This document shows, one piece after another, positions 1-11,653 of a DNA stretch of 64,000 bases. This DNA comes from Erythroxylum novogranatense (taxonomy: Eukaryota; Streptophyta; Magnoliopsida; Malpighiales; Erythroxylaceae). The stretch covers positions 70,194,476-70,258,475 of the forward strand of contig CM057231.1 of the NCBI GenBank assembly GCA_029891385.1, in the 5' to 3' direction. How positions within the stretch are numbered: position 1 is the stretch's first letter; each line of letters starts with the position of its first letter. The position numbers were made by a program, and so were the translations under genes. The notes beneath the pieces are model-generated. The model was not told the DNA's origin. It worked only from the letters and a program-made list of their open reading frames with translations, and did no database searches.

Positions 1-1698
1 CAATTTCACTTTTGATTTCGTCCATACTTCTTTCCGTTTTTCCATTAGTCTTGCTACCATCTTTATACTGTTCACGAAAGTCTCATCATCCAATTAGTGT
101 CCCTAATTGTTTTTCAATCATTCTTAAGCACTATCTCAATCAGAACAAGTTTATGCCATAATTTAAAAGATCATAACATTCCTTACACTAAGGTTCCTTA
201 TGACAGTCACATAAACACTTTCTTTACCACTATTCAGTAATCTATTCCTTAGCATTTTATCCGGAAATCAATTAGTAACCTATACAATTCAGACTTCCGT
301 AAGACTCCTTTCCGTTTCTGCTAATCCTCAAATAAATGACGGATGCCATAATCATTTTTCATTTCTTCTCTTACAGGTACACTCAGTCCTCCTATGTCTT
401 ACTTTAACCTAGTAAAAACTTTCAATTTATAGCCACTCTAATCATTCACCGATCATCTCCTCTGTGATTTTCATGTATCTTTCACATACGTTTCATTAAT
501 CATGATCAACCTTACTGTCCAATAGATACTCCCAATGGTAAATCGACTTAAATGTGACAACTCTTTTCATATATCGCTATCCTTGTTTGTTTGTTTTTTT
601 TATTTCCCTAATTTCATTCTCATATCATTTATGTGTCAGCTTGACCTCTTTAAGGTCATGACCATTTGGCTTATACAATATCATCTTCTTATTGTAACGT
701 ATCTCTTTATTATCATCAAACAATCTATGATAGGGCATTCACAGTCCCCAAAACACGACAAAGTCATTGTTACAACTCCACTGTATCTCTATCTATTTAC
801 CCATTCATTTACCATGTCTGTGTCCATATATATCTTTTCAACCAAATCCAGAATTTCCCGATACACATTAGTAGAAATCATCGATCATCTTTTTCCTTAC
901 GATTTTATCATACTGATTTCCAAACTCTTAGCACAATAGTCACATAACCATTTCAGTCTCAAGCTTATGCGGTCCAGATCATAACCATTTCACGAATTCA
1001 TTTCAGTTTATCTGTACACTTTTATCTCACCCTTTCTACTCTTTCTCACTCTACTAGGCACTAGGCACCTTGCTCTTCAGTTCTTTCGGTCCAAAGTAGA
1101 CCGTTCTGATATAACCTTGTTCTTAGTACAATCTCACTATCATCATTTGCTGTAATATCTCGATATCTAACGAATGCGATGAATCAATATATGCTGATCG
1201 GACCATCTACACTTTACTCGGTCCAATATTTCCCATTTCATGACATATCTGATCGAGTTGTAATTACCTAATCATCCGGACTTTTAATCTCACTTAGGCC
1301 TACTATAACGGTATGCTTCCCATATCTCTAATGGACCTCTCCCGATTCGGACATATTCATTTTCTATCACCACATTATTACCATTTTAATCAGGAATTCA
1401 TTGATATCAATTCTTTCCTTAATCCGTCTAGGCCAACACAGTCAGTCTAACCACAGTACAATATTAATCTCCTTATCCATTTTTCCTTCTTCCTTTCCTA
1501 ATTGTTTATACACTTTCAGGGGTTCACCTCTAACACAGTCTCACTTTTCTCTCACTTAGTCACTTGACACGTATGCACACGTAGGATTTCTACCCGTACG
1601 ACTCAAACTAGGGATCGATTCTTCGATGCGCAATGACACGACTCAAATGCATGCACCCTATGTTTCAGACTGTGCCCAGATACATTACGTACTACTAG
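1..1698 (-). mobile_element. internal region of a long-LTR retroelement (family A), runs off the window
   Basis: This stretch lies just inside the LTR at 1717-5533, beyond the primer-binding site at 1699-1710, so on the minus strand it should be the leader and start of gag. I see no gag, zinc-knuckle or protease motif in any frame, and the few open frames are short and unlike known proteins. It is either badly decayed or belongs to a non-autonomous element with a non-coding interior (LARD-like). The rest of the element lies outside the window. Confidence 0.5.
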
Positions 1699-1710
1699 GC
1701 TCTGATACCA
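1699..1710 (-). promoter_or_regulatory. primer-binding site for initiator tRNA-Met
   Basis: The minus strand reads TGGTATCAGAGC, the usual plant retrotransposon PBS complementary to the 3' end of initiator tRNA-Met. It sits 6 bp inside the LTR edge at 1717. It fixes the element's orientation and shows that 1717-5533 is a 5' LTR and not a solo LTR. Confidence 0.85.
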
Positions 1711-1716
1711 CCTAAA

Positions 1717-4700
1717 TGTAACACCCCACTGCCGAGTGACCCGAACCTGATATCGTTGGTGATATCCGAGTCCGTGCCCTACGAGGGTGGCGTACTACAT
1801 CAGTCGGTCTGTAAAACTTGGTATACTCTTTTTTTTGGGAAAAGCGGTTCATTCCATGTTAAAGGAAGCGATTTGATCATTTCACAATTACGCGGAACAA
1901 GCGATAGCGGTAGTAAATCTTTTACATGAGATACAATCATTTAATAATATTTCACAAGTAACCATAAAGTACAACTACAAATCGATTACAACAATTGCGG
2001 ACTACAAACTTAGGAAACATAAAGGCGGAACCTAACCGATCCCGACCTCTATCTCAACTTGCAGACATACTCCGTGTTAAGCGGGTACTCTTCTAGTCTG
2101 AAAATAGATTGCAATTTTGGATGAGTTTGCGAACTCGATGAGAAACCATCATCGATGGTTCTCCCAATTCATGCATCATATAACAATTTACGATGTCGAG
2201 CGATTCTGATCAATCACAGTAGTCATACAGTCATTTCAGGCATTTAGTACAGTATGCAATGCACATGTGACTCTTTCCAGTTATTACAGTGTTGTGACCG
2301 AGTGCATAACGATAAGCGATGAGCGCTTAGCGTCAGGAGTAGAACTCCCTTCGAGCTCAAAGCTCTTTTTCAGTATCAGTCAATAGACGCTTGACGTCTA
2401 GGGAGTAGGACTCCCTTCGAGCTCAAAGCTCGCAGTATCAGTATCCGTGGCGACTCGGTTCACAATTATTCTTTATCAGTTTATGCATTTGTGCATGGAT
2501 GCACATGCCCATTTGAACAGTCACGTAACAGTATATAATTCACAATGATCAATGATCTACAGTTAATTAACAGTTAATATTTTGCTGTCAATCAGTCAAT
2601 TAACAGTCCATATCGCATAAGTAATCACATTGCACAGTCCATAATTCCTAGTTCACAGTCCATAATTTCTAAGCACGATAATCCCGTAGAGGCGATTGAG
2701 TCACGAAAACACATAGATTGAGGTAACCACCTAAGTTACTCACCTATTACTTCGAGCTATTGTCGGGAAGTCTACGCCACGTCGGTTGAGCAGCGCTCCC
2801 ATTGAGCCTCTATAAGAATCGAGAGCAAAGCGATCACTAAAATTTCAATCCAAATTGTTAATGATACGTGTAGGTGTAGAATGCATGTTCATGAATTCCC
2901 ATTTCTAACCCCTTTTTCCATTAGAAAATCCGTTTAAAAATTAGAAAACCAATGGCGCTAACGGCGCTCAATTTGGACCTTAATAGGTCCCCAATTAAAT
3001 AATCACTCCAATTAAATAAAACAGTGATTAGCGGTCCATTACCCGGACTCACGTTAATTTCCCGTCCAAAATTCCCAATCTCTCAGAAAATGAAATTAAA
3101 TATTCACTGAATCCGATGCCTCAAGAATCAGGTCAATCGGACATCGGACGGAAAAAGTTATTCACGAAAGAAACCAAAATTCATATTAATATATAACCCT
3201 TATTTCCTTTCATTTTTTCCTTATTTCCAACCAAACTTCTAACACCCATAACTCTTTGCACACAATTCAGAAAACTATAAACCACATCTCTTTGGAAAGA
3301 TCATGACAAGCTCTACAAGTTTCATTTAGACCATTCAAAGTAATTCCACCCCTAAGGGTGTCAAAGACCCCATGAAAGCTACTGCTCACTCAAAGTCACT
3401 CAACACAGTACAGTATCTTATAAATTCAGTAACTTTCATTCTCTTCAGTCAAAAATTACACAATAAATATGCTCATCAATAACCCAATGTTATCTAAAAC
3501 TTTCATGAATAATCAAAATCCCAATTCATTTACTAACTAGGTCAAATAATTCACCGAATCATCTGTCTACTAAACTGTCCCAATCTGAGCAGTAAATTTC
3601 CAACCAGTATATCTCCTAGCACAAATGTCAAACAAATCACTAATTTATATCCCTGAAAAGAGAAGATCTCAAACTTCAATTTTCATGAAGAACCCAAATT
3701 CCAATTCAACCTCTAACAATTTCAAATCTGCCAAACAATGTACTGATCAAGGCAGCAGTGAGAAACCTAATGTAGGTTCAGTTTTTTCCAAATTCATTAC
3801 TCCCAAATCTGACATCCAAAAATTACATTCCATATATAATTCTCAAGATAATTTCTTCCTCTACAACTTTGTAGAAGATCACTCACACCAATTCAGTTTA
3901 TATAAATTGCTAAAATTGCTGCAAATCATAATGTGCACCCAATTTGACATTCCAGCTAGGTTTCATTCAATGCATGAAAACAGTCAATAGTCATCAGTCC
4001 ATAACTCCTACTATACATATCGAAAAATTGCAAAATCAGTGGCATTGGAAAGATAACTTAATAGGCTTAAACTTTCATTTAGTCCAGTTGTTCTAAGTCC
4101 TTCTCAATTAATTTAGAAAAATTAGCAAAACTCTAGGTTATGGTTTCGGGTACTATTCATTCCAGTCAATAGCAGTAACTTTCCAAGCCAAATTACAACC
4201 TCTTAAAGCTAAAATTGGACAACACCTATTTCACACAAAAATGTAGCCAACAAACCAAAGTTTCAGTGGGCACAAACCTCACCTCATTTTCTCACCTACA
4301 CAATTAGTTATGCTCAAAACAGTACAGTAGGTTCAATGTCCATTTTCCAGCTCTCAACTTCAACCTAACTCCTATCACTTCTAATATCAATAACACATCA
4401 CTAAGCATCCATTTACACCTCTAATTCAACCACAAAATCATTACAACATATACTTATATAACTACACAAAAGTTGGCAGCACCCACATACACAACTTCCA
4501 TACTTTATTTCCATTCATTAAACATCATAAACATCATTAACAACATTACTTTCATATTCTTTCACTACTCTATCCACTTCCCTCACACAAGCATGCATTA
4601 AACCCATTCAAACCTACCACTTTTATGATCAAATAAATGCATCAAGGATCCCCATGAATGCTTCTAAATACCAAAAAAATAAGTACAAACACAACTCTTA

Positions 4701-5533
4701 CCTTAATCAAGTTGCAAGCTCTCAATTCTTCAAGTATCTACTTCAATCTTCCAAGCTTAACTCAACTTCATAACTCTCACCAATACTCTCGATTAACACT
4801 CCACCACACATACACACCATCCTCTTTTCAAGGCTTCACTTGGTCTTGGATATGTTTAAAGAAGAAGCAAGCAAAAGCAAGGAAGAAGAGGAAAACACCA
4901 AGGAAGGAGAAGCATGGTTTCGGATGAGAGAAGAATAGGCTTTCCAAATGATTTTGTTTATAAAAAGACCAAGGAGAAAGTTGTGGATGAAAGTCGTGGA
5001 TGATGAGTAATAAAGACAAAACTCATAAATGGAAGGACACTTGTCCTAATGGATAAAACCAATTAATCAAGTAATCTTTTTAAGTACATTAAATAATAGA
5101 ACATTAATCCCAATTAATCTCTAATCATGGCTCTAGAATAATTCCCAAAAATCATTTATCCAATAATCTCATGCCAGTAGGCAGTCCCTTTTCAGTATAG
5201 AAAAATCTACTCAGTCAGCTCGTTGGAATTTTTTCGATCCGGGCAAGAACCCCAAAAAATTCCAGAAAAATTTCCGAAAATCCCTTAAAATAGAAAACAA
5301 TTTATGGCGCACTCAGAATAATTTTTCAAACCCAAAAATCAAGCTAATCCTAATAAAATTGTCTTAGGCACGAAAATCGAGAATGTCATGTATGCATGTA
5401 CAGTAATTTCATGTGCGCAAATGATACAGTGTATAAATCCTATTATGCATGAACAGTCCTAAGTCATTCCGATCCATCTGATCCTATGCCAAATTTACTA
5501 TTTTACCCTTCCAGTAGGGGGTGGGATGTTACA
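1717..5533 (-). repeat. 5' LTR of a long-LTR Ty3/gypsy-like element (family A), 3.8 kb
   Basis: On the minus strand the LTR starts TGTAACATCCC at 5533 and ends GTTACA at 1717, giving TG...CA ends and 3817 bp. It is followed directly by the Met PBS. A TATA-like run (about 4957-4968, minus strand) precedes a purine-rich leader. Two duplicated GC-richer segments around 2325-2440 correspond to the 45-bp array of the related LTR at 8023. The start, the 'accatcgatgatggt' motif (here near 2145-2160) and the end region are shared with the LTRs at 8023 and 58946, so all three belong to one family. LTRs of this size occur in Tekay/Del-type chromoviruses and in LARDs; I cannot decide which from this copy. 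No cellular gene is visible inside. Confidence 0.75.
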
Positions 5534-5609
5534 AGCGTGGTACTGGAAATAGGGGGTCTCTGATGGAGAAAGAAATTGCTTGTAAATCGGAAGCAACGAA
5601 GAGACTCCA

Positions 5610-5774
5610 ACAAGATCCGAAGCATGTTTAGTGTTTGAACAAAGAGAGAAACAGAGGGAGCAGTACAAGATCCGAAGCATGTTTAGTGTTTGAACAAAGA
5701 GAGAAACAGAGTGAGTAGTACAAGATCCGAAGCATGTTTAATGTTTGAACAAAGAGAGAAACAAAGGAGCAATC
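5610..5774. repeat. 55-bp tandem repeat, three units
   Basis: Units begin 'acaagatccgaagcatg' at 5610, 5665 and 5720, exactly 55 bp apart and nearly identical. The array lies just outside the family-A LTR in otherwise featureless sequence (5534-6480). No open frame supports coding. Confidence 0.9.
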
Positions 5775-6339
5775 GCTGGATGTTTAATATTTTGATTTTG
5801 TTTTTTGGATTTTGTTTGTAAAGGATATAATTGAAAAATAAGTTAAAATTACATCACATTGTGATGAATACCAAACACTATAATAAGAATATACTAACTT
5901 TTCTATTAGAATTCTTATAAGTATCTAAACATATAAATATCTTTACTTTTCTATAGATTTATTTTCAAGAAATCGATTCAGTTAACTTTACTTTCTGTCG
6001 ACCAAGCGGGGCCTTAGATTTTTCTTGTTGGAATTTTGCATTTGGTCAATGGAAATTTTATCTTTGTACTCCGTAAGGTAAATACAGAACGTTGAGACTC
6101 TTGAGTTTCTTCTTTTATTCAACAATGTGGTGTACAATTTGTGGTCATTCGTCTCTTTGAATGGTAGCAAACGGTTATTGGTGGAGAAGCAAGTGATGAA
6201 TTATAAAATGTGTAACAGTAGCTAGTTAGTATTATACATTTTTGCTTTTCGTTTGAAAATTGTGATTCACCGACTCTTGAGCTGAAGTGAGCATATCAGC
6301 TTTACATTTAAATTGAATAGAGTATTTCACTTCCTAAAT

Positions 6340-6420
6340 CATCATTACACTCAATCTGAAATCTTGCAATAAAGCGAGGTCTGGAGAAATTTAATAATAC
6401 ACAGCCTTACTACTTTCTAA
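6340..6420 (-). mobile_element. older RTE LINE 3'-end fragment
   Basis: The segment 'ttgcaataaagcgaggtctgg' to 'acagccttac' parallels the 3' UTR of the larger LINE at 6540-6600 ('tcgcaatgaaacaggatct' to 'gcagccttac') in the same orientation, but is more diverged. It looks like an older, severely truncated insertion of the same LINE family next to the younger one. Confidence 0.45.
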
Positions 6421-6480
6421 ATGGCTTTCATCAATTTATTATTCCTGTTCGGTGTGTGTAGAATTCAGTCTCAACTGAAT

Positions 6481-6501
6481 TTGTTCGCTACGAAATATCA
6501 T
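6481..6501. repeat. left target-site duplication of the RTE LINE
   Basis: Twenty-one bases starting ttgttcgcta recur at 11633-11653 with a single C/T difference at a CpG-like position. Together the two copies bracket the LINE, including its ATC-repeat tail. Confidence 0.8.
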
Positions 6502-6932
6502 CATCATCACCATCATCATCTTCATCATCATCATACTTCAAAGTCTCGCAATGAAACAGGATCTAAAAAGGCCTGATAGTACGCAGCCTTACCCCTATAA
6601 TGTAGAAAGACTGTTTCCAGTAGGTCTACATGCATATGTGACATGATAATATAGATGTAAGTTACAAAGAATAAATATGTAAAGGCTAGTAGTACATCTA
6701 TATATATACGATGGTGACCATAATCTGCTATTATCATCACCTTGTCAAGACCGACTTTTCTCGTTGTTAGCTGTGCTATAAATCTTCCCTGATTAGTCCC
6801 TTAAGAGTGTGGCAATCCCACGTGCTTATACGTCCATCGAAGGAATCTCCCCGTACACCTGAAAAAAAAAAGAGGTGGTAGGGGTGAGACGTGAGGGCTC
6901 TATGTTAAGTCATTTACCATTATCCTATCACG

Positions 6933-7175
6933 TCAGACTGTTTTAATTCTAGTCACTATGGCAGTGAGGGCCAACTCTGACATATCTCGCTTGATCACCT
7001 CCCTCCATGTCTTGTAAGGCCTCCCTTTTCGCCTCTTGTAGTCACTAAAGTTTATTCTCTCTCTTCGTCGAACCGGCATATCACAAGACATCCTGCTCAC
7101 ATGCTTAAACCACCTAAGTCTTTTCTCTCTCAACTTGTCATTTATACTAGCCACCTGTAGCCTGACTCTCACCAT
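6933..7175 (-). pseudogene. LINE ORF2 post-RT C-terminal fragment
   Basis: The 80-residue frame contains 'EKRLRWFKHVSRM' and a basic 'RKGRPYKTW' stretch, typical of the C-terminal end of plant RTE-type ORF2 after the polymerase. It continues the reading direction of the RT fragments at 7440-8022 but in a different frame, so at least one frameshift separates them. It gives no functional product. Confidence 0.7.
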
Positions 7176-7439
7176 CCTATTCTATACCCTATCTCTTTTG
7201 GTAATATCACACATCCACCTAAGCATTCATATTTCTGCTACCAGCAATTGTTGCGTATCTCGTTTAGTAGGACAGCACTCTATCCCATATAATATAGTTG
7301 GTCGAATTACCATTATGTAGAACTTCCCTTTGAGTCTTATAAGGACCTTTTTATCACAAAGAATACCTGACGCATTCTGCCATTTGACCCATCTAGATTT
7401 AATCCGATGTACTATATCGTTATCGATATTGCCATCTCT

Positions 7440-8022
7440 CTAAATGATGGATCCTAGGTATTTGAAACTCGATTTTTGTGGTACGATATCAGAACCAATT
7501 GCTACCTCCGCCTCATATACTCTCTGTCTATTCGAAAAGGTGCATTCTAAATATTCCGTCTTGGACCTACTAATTCTAAAACCTTTCGCTTCCAACACTT
7601 CTCTCCAACATTCTACCTTGGCGTTTACCCTCTCCTTTGTCTCATCCATCAGGACAATATCATTTGCAAATAACATACACCACGATACCTATCCTTGAAT
7701 ATGCTTAGTAAGTTCATCTAACACTAATGTGAACAAAAAAGGACTTAAAACCGAGCCTTGATGTAGTCCAACACCAATAGAGAACGCTTTTGTGTCTCCG
7801 TCGATCGTCTGCACACTAGTCAATGCTCCTTCATACATATCCTTTATCACTTTGATATAGGTGCTAGGAATGCCCTTTGCCTCCAAACACCTACATATGA
7901 GTTCTCTAGGGATCCTGTCATATGCTTTCTCCAAATCTACAAAAACTATATGCAAATCTTGTTTCCTTTCCCTGTAGCATTCCATCAATCTCCTAAGTAG
8001 ATGTATTGCCTTTGTCGTAGAC
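7440..8022 (-). pseudogene. RTE LINE reverse transcriptase fragment
   Basis: Two minus-strand frames (from the insertion edge at 8022 to 7689, and 7676-7440) together give the finger, palm and thumb of a plant RTE reverse transcriptase. '[14 protein letters not shown]' is the first catalytic-Asp motif and '[20 protein letters not shown]' is the next conserved block. The usual FADD active site is read as FAND in 'MLFANDIVLMDET', so one catalytic aspartate is lost, in addition to an in-frame stop between the two frames. The upstream end is cut by the LTR that begins at 8023. RTE enzymes carry out target-primed reverse transcription; this copy cannot. Confidence 0.8.
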
Positions 8023-8608
8023 TGTAACATCCCATCACCGATGGGAGGGATAAAATGGTAAATTTGGATCTGATTGTGAGTGTGTTTTATACATGCATAA
8101 TTTGGCCTCTATATGATATGATTGGTAAATTTGGCAAATGCACGAGATTGTGCATGCACTCGTGACAATTCCCGGGTTTTGTGTCTTTGTGAAAAAAAAT
8201 ATGAATTTAGTATGTTTGGAAAATTAAATTGAAGTGATTTATGTGTATTCTGTATAAAATTGCAAAGTGGGAACCGATGAGATTTCCGGTACCAAAAATG
8301 ACTGTCCATTTGGCACTCCAATTAAAGACCTGATTTAGAAATTTTGTCTTAGTATGAGCTTTTAGAATTTGGAGAGATTTATGAAAATCAAAGAAAATGA
8401 ACTGATTGAAATGGGAAATTGATAGGCATGAAAGTGAGTGATTATAAAGGAATTGAACTTCAATTTAGTCCCTAAGAGTTCAAATTTCTGAATTGAAGTA
8501 GTATGGTTAAAAGAATATGTATAAGGGCAAATTAGGCATAACACTTAAGTTTATAAGACTTAAGGCTTAAAGGAATGGGCAAAATGGACATTTTACATTT
8601 TGAAAGGG

Positions 8609-8616
8609 TATAAAAG
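8609..8616 (+). promoter_or_regulatory. TATA box of family-A LTR
   Basis: TATAAAAG about 590 bp into the LTR, followed by a purine-rich GAAGAAGAAG leader. The LTR at 58946 has its counterpart at 59436-59444 (TATAAATAG), so this probably marks the U3/R boundary. Confidence 0.55.
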
Positions 8617-8999
8617 AAGGAATTAGAGTTTTGATTTAGAAAGAGGAGAGGCAAATCGAAGAAGAAGAAGAAGAGATGAAGAAATGGTTTTGATGAATCC
8701 ATGAAGAGTTTAAGGTTTTTGAAAGTTAAATCAAGTAAGTTAAGCCTCTTTCCTCTTGATTTAGTTGAATGATTCATGTGTTAAGTGTTAAAAGTGATAG
8801 AATGGGTTATGTATATGTTGGTTTAGGGTTCCGAACATGGGATATATTTCTGATGATTTGTAAATGATATGGGTTTGATTTGAGTTGGAAAATGATGTAT
8901 GAGTGTTAACATGGAATATAGATGAGTTGGGTATTGAATGATGGAGAATTTGTTTGTAGATCATTGAAAAATCAGGTTTAGGAGGACTTACGGTGCCCG

Positions 9000-9180
9000 C
9001 ACGTCGCGAAGTGTTCATCACACTCCACGGCGCATGCAGGCGTGCATGTCATGGCGCAGTAAGTGTGCATCTTGCAGTGCGTAAGTGGCGTGGCACGCCA
9101 AGCACTTACACTGCATATACGCCATGCAGCGAAGCGCTTTAAATTTTGTCATGGCGAGCGCTTTAATTTCGCCACGGCGA
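9000..9180 (+). repeat. GC-rich repetitive block inside the LTR
   Basis: A GC-rich block that opens with 'cccgcacgtcgcga' and contains repeated 'catggcg', 'ggcgag' and 'gcatgcaggcgtgcatg' words. It ends just before 'agccataactttttatg'. A homologous block with the same opening lies at 59846-60000 in the LTR at 58946. The surrounding LTR is AT-rich, so the block stands out clearly. Confidence 0.7.
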
Positions 9181-10010
9181 GCTCCTGTTTCCAGACAAGA
9201 ATTGTTTTGGTTTTTAAGCCATAACTTTTTATGCCGATATTCAAACGAGATAATTTCGGATTTGTTATGAACTAGAAACAAGAGTCTACATTTTTTTAGG
9301 ATGAGAGTGTTGAATTGGTCCTCTAGAGTTCTCAAAATTGGATGGAAGTTTGTGTAAAATATGTTTTCGACATAAAGATAGCTTGGATTTATTTGGAGAA
9401 TAACTTAATGATTCTTCTGGAACAAATTGCATGACCTTGGTGTCTAGTGAGTTTCTGATTAAGAGAAATCGTTATGATGGGAATTTTAGTGATAGTGTCG
9501 GGAATGTCACGAAAGTGCATAGTGCATATTTCTAAATTTGCTACATGTGCATAAGTGCTGAATTGGATGATGCGTATAATAGATGTGCTTTTGACTTGTG
9601 ATAGAGGCACATTTGGGACGTCTGCCACCGACATTGCCGGGACTTCCAGACTTTAGCGTGGAAGTCAGGTGAGTGACCTAGACAGTCCTCAAATTATTAT
9701 GTGTGTCACAATTATGTGATTTTAATTATGTGGAGAATAATGGTAGGACTGTGATTGATTCAGAATTTCAGACCGAAGGTCTGGAGTATTGTTATGATAT
9801 GATATAGAAGTGTTATGGGAAAGCGAAACTGTGATGGTGTTTCTTTTTCATGTGACAAATTGTGAATCATTTGTCCGACTGTGGTAATTTGGAAATAATT
9901 GTGGTCATTGAATACACAAATAAAGAGATAAATTATGGTATATGAAATTCACATAAAAATGCATGAACGGAAAATTTTGATAGTTGTGACCGGAGCAACC
10001 ACCGAATAAA

Positions 10011-10330
10011 GCTTTTAGCTCAACGATTAATGAGCCCTTAATGGGACAGTTCAGAGCTTTTAGCTCAACGATTAATGAGCCCTGAATGAATGGGACAGTT
10101 CAGAGCTTTTAGCTCAACGATTAATGAGCCCTGAATGGGACAGTTCAGAGCTTTTAGCTCAACGATTAATGAGTCCTTAATGGGACAGCTCAGAGCTTTT
10201 AGCTCAACGATTAATGAGCCCTTAATGGGACAGCTCAGAGATTTTAGCTCAATGATTAATGAGCCCTTAATGGGACAGTTCAGAGCTTTTAGATCAACGA
10301 TTAATGAGCCCTTAATGGGACAGTACAGAC
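10011..10330 (+). repeat. 45-bp tandem repeat, seven units
   Basis: Seven units beginning 'gcttttagctcaacgatt' start at 10011, 10056, 10105, 10150, 10195, 10240 and 10285. All are 45 bp apart except one 49-bp step. The array lies within a family-A LTR. Because 45 is a multiple of three, a repeat-encoded minus-strand open frame appears (10065-10340), but it is a by-product of the array. Confidence 0.95.
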
Positions 10331-11339
10331 GCTGGGTCACAACACTGCATTAGATCGAAAAAGTGGTACATAGTGTAATTGCTTTGATATAATTGGATTG
10401 CATGTCTGGCAAAGGCCATATGTTGATGGGATAACAGTATATGTATGGGTTATTTTCAAATTGTGATATTATGACAAATTGTGATGTGTTTGATTGTGGC
10501 TTGAAATATATGTCTATCGACCAGAGTTGCCACCGATCAGAGCCTTCGGCTCAACGTGTAAACATGAGCTTCAAGCTCATAAGTGTTTCAGAGCCTCAGG
10601 CTCAACGAATAATGCACCCTGTATACACCATGAGATAAGGGACATATATTAACGAGCCCTTCAATGGGGACAGTTTAGGCACTCGGTCACAGTAAAAATG
10701 TTACTAAATAGAAAGTGAGTGAAATATATATAGATGTAACAAAATTGGATATAGGAATGTGGATTCCTGTAAATGTGTAAATGTGAGTGAATTATATATG
10801 TATCAATATGGGATATATGAATGTGGATTTACGTAAATATGCAAATGGGCGATTTTGTGAAAGTGTATCATGAGAGAAGTTAGATTTATGTGAATTGCAA
10901 AGTGAGATCAAATGGACAGAAATGTGAATATAGTTATGAATTGATTTGTTACCTTTATTGAGCGGACCATCGATGATGGTCACTCATTGAGTTCACAAAA
11001 TCACCCAAAATTTGCAATTATTTTTCAGGACTCGAGAAGAATACCCGTTAAACAGCGGGTGTATAATGATAAACATGAGTAATAGAAGAGGGCGGGATCG
11101 ATTAAATACGCATTAGTGTAACAACTTTGGTACCATATTATTGTGTATTTATCAAGAGGACCCGCGTGGTCTTTGTATTACCAGTAATGTTTTGTATTAT
11201 GGGTTTCCGCATAATATAACGTAGTGTATGTTTGTTTCTAAATAAGTAAAATGTGTACTGTGATTTGACTGATTGATCAATTTCTCCCCTCGTGGTCCTC
11301 CCCCATGGGTTCCTGTTTAGAAATTGTCTCCACACAAAG

Positions 11340-11632
11340 GGCCCCTAACTCTATGTTGACCAATATGTCTTCGTTATAAAGGCTGTAAAAGTATCTCTGC
11401 CACTGTTGTCTGATGGCTTGAGCCTCTGTAAGTACCTATCCTGCTTTGTCTCGGATACAGCAGACTCAGTTGAAATCTCCCGTCTCACAGGCCCTATCTC
11501 ATGCTAACTTGAAAATTTATTATGCTCCTTTGACCGTATCCAACTCCTTATACATATTCTTGTAAGCTTCTCCTCTAGCCACTGCGATGGTCTTCTTTGC
11601 TTTTTGTTTTGCCAGTCTATACTGTGCTCTGA
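11340..11632 (-). pseudogene. RTE LINE pre-RT fragment
   Basis: On the minus strand, conceptual reading gives 'YRLAKQKAKKTIAVARGEA', then a tract resembling 'KELDTVKG' and 'YFYSLYNED'. This is the conserved stretch just before the polymerase in plant RTE ORF2. It has stops and ends at the 21-bp target duplication at 11633, so the LINE is 5'-truncated here. Confidence 0.65.
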
Positions 11633-11653
11633 TTGTTCGCTATGAAATATCAT
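11633..11653. repeat. right target-site duplication of the RTE LINE
   Basis: Copy of 6481-6501 with one C-to-T difference. Beyond it (11654-12270) I see no gene or repeat that I can identify. Confidence 0.8.

Larger units (their letters stand above)
8023..11335 (+). repeat. family-A LTR (solo or truncated) inserted in the LINE
   Basis: The LTR begins TGTAACATCCC at 8023 inside the LINE RT frame. It has a TATA box at 8609-8616, a purine-rich leader, a GC-rich block (about 9000-9180), a 45-bp tandem array (10011-10330) and the family motif 'accatcgatgatggt' (about 10968-10982). LINE sequence resumes near 11340, so this is a solo LTR or a truncated insertion. The right edge is uncertain: 'caca' at about 11331-11336 is the best TG..CA candidate, but the five bases beyond it do not match the bases before 8023 (tagac), so no target duplication can be shown. 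Confidence 0.65.
6502..11632 (-). mobile_element. RTE-clade LINE, 5'-truncated, split by an LTR insertion
   Basis: A minus-strand non-LTR retrotransposon. Its 3' end is at the left with a simple (ATG/ATC)n tail (about 6497-6535), the tail type used by plant RTE elements instead of poly(A). The reverse-transcriptase domain lies at 7440-8022 and the post-RT part at 6933-7175; upstream pre-RT sequence resumes at about 11340-11632. A family-A LTR (from 8023) interrupts the RT region, and about 400 bp of RT sequence expected between the two parts is missing or unrecognisable. Perfect-but-one 21-bp target duplications flank the whole (6481-6501, 11633-11653). It is dead, with several stops and frameshifts. 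Confidence 0.8.

Noticed and set aside
535..947. Two overlapping plus-strand open frames (134 and 93 aa)
   Set aside because: They lie antisense in a retroelement interior, have biased Ile/Ser/Tyr composition and no supporting motif.
6497..6535. (CAT)n run as a histidine-rich coding segment
   Set aside because: It is the simple-repeat tail of the RTE LINE, next to its target duplication.
10011..10330. CRISPR-like repeat pattern
   Set aside because: Units are directly adjacent with no unique spacers, and the sequence is plant nuclear DNA.
10065..10340. Minus-strand open frame of near-identical 15-residue repeats
   Set aside because: It is produced by a 45-bp tandem array (a multiple of three) inside an LTR; a second open frame exists on the other strand for the same reason, and there is no gene context.
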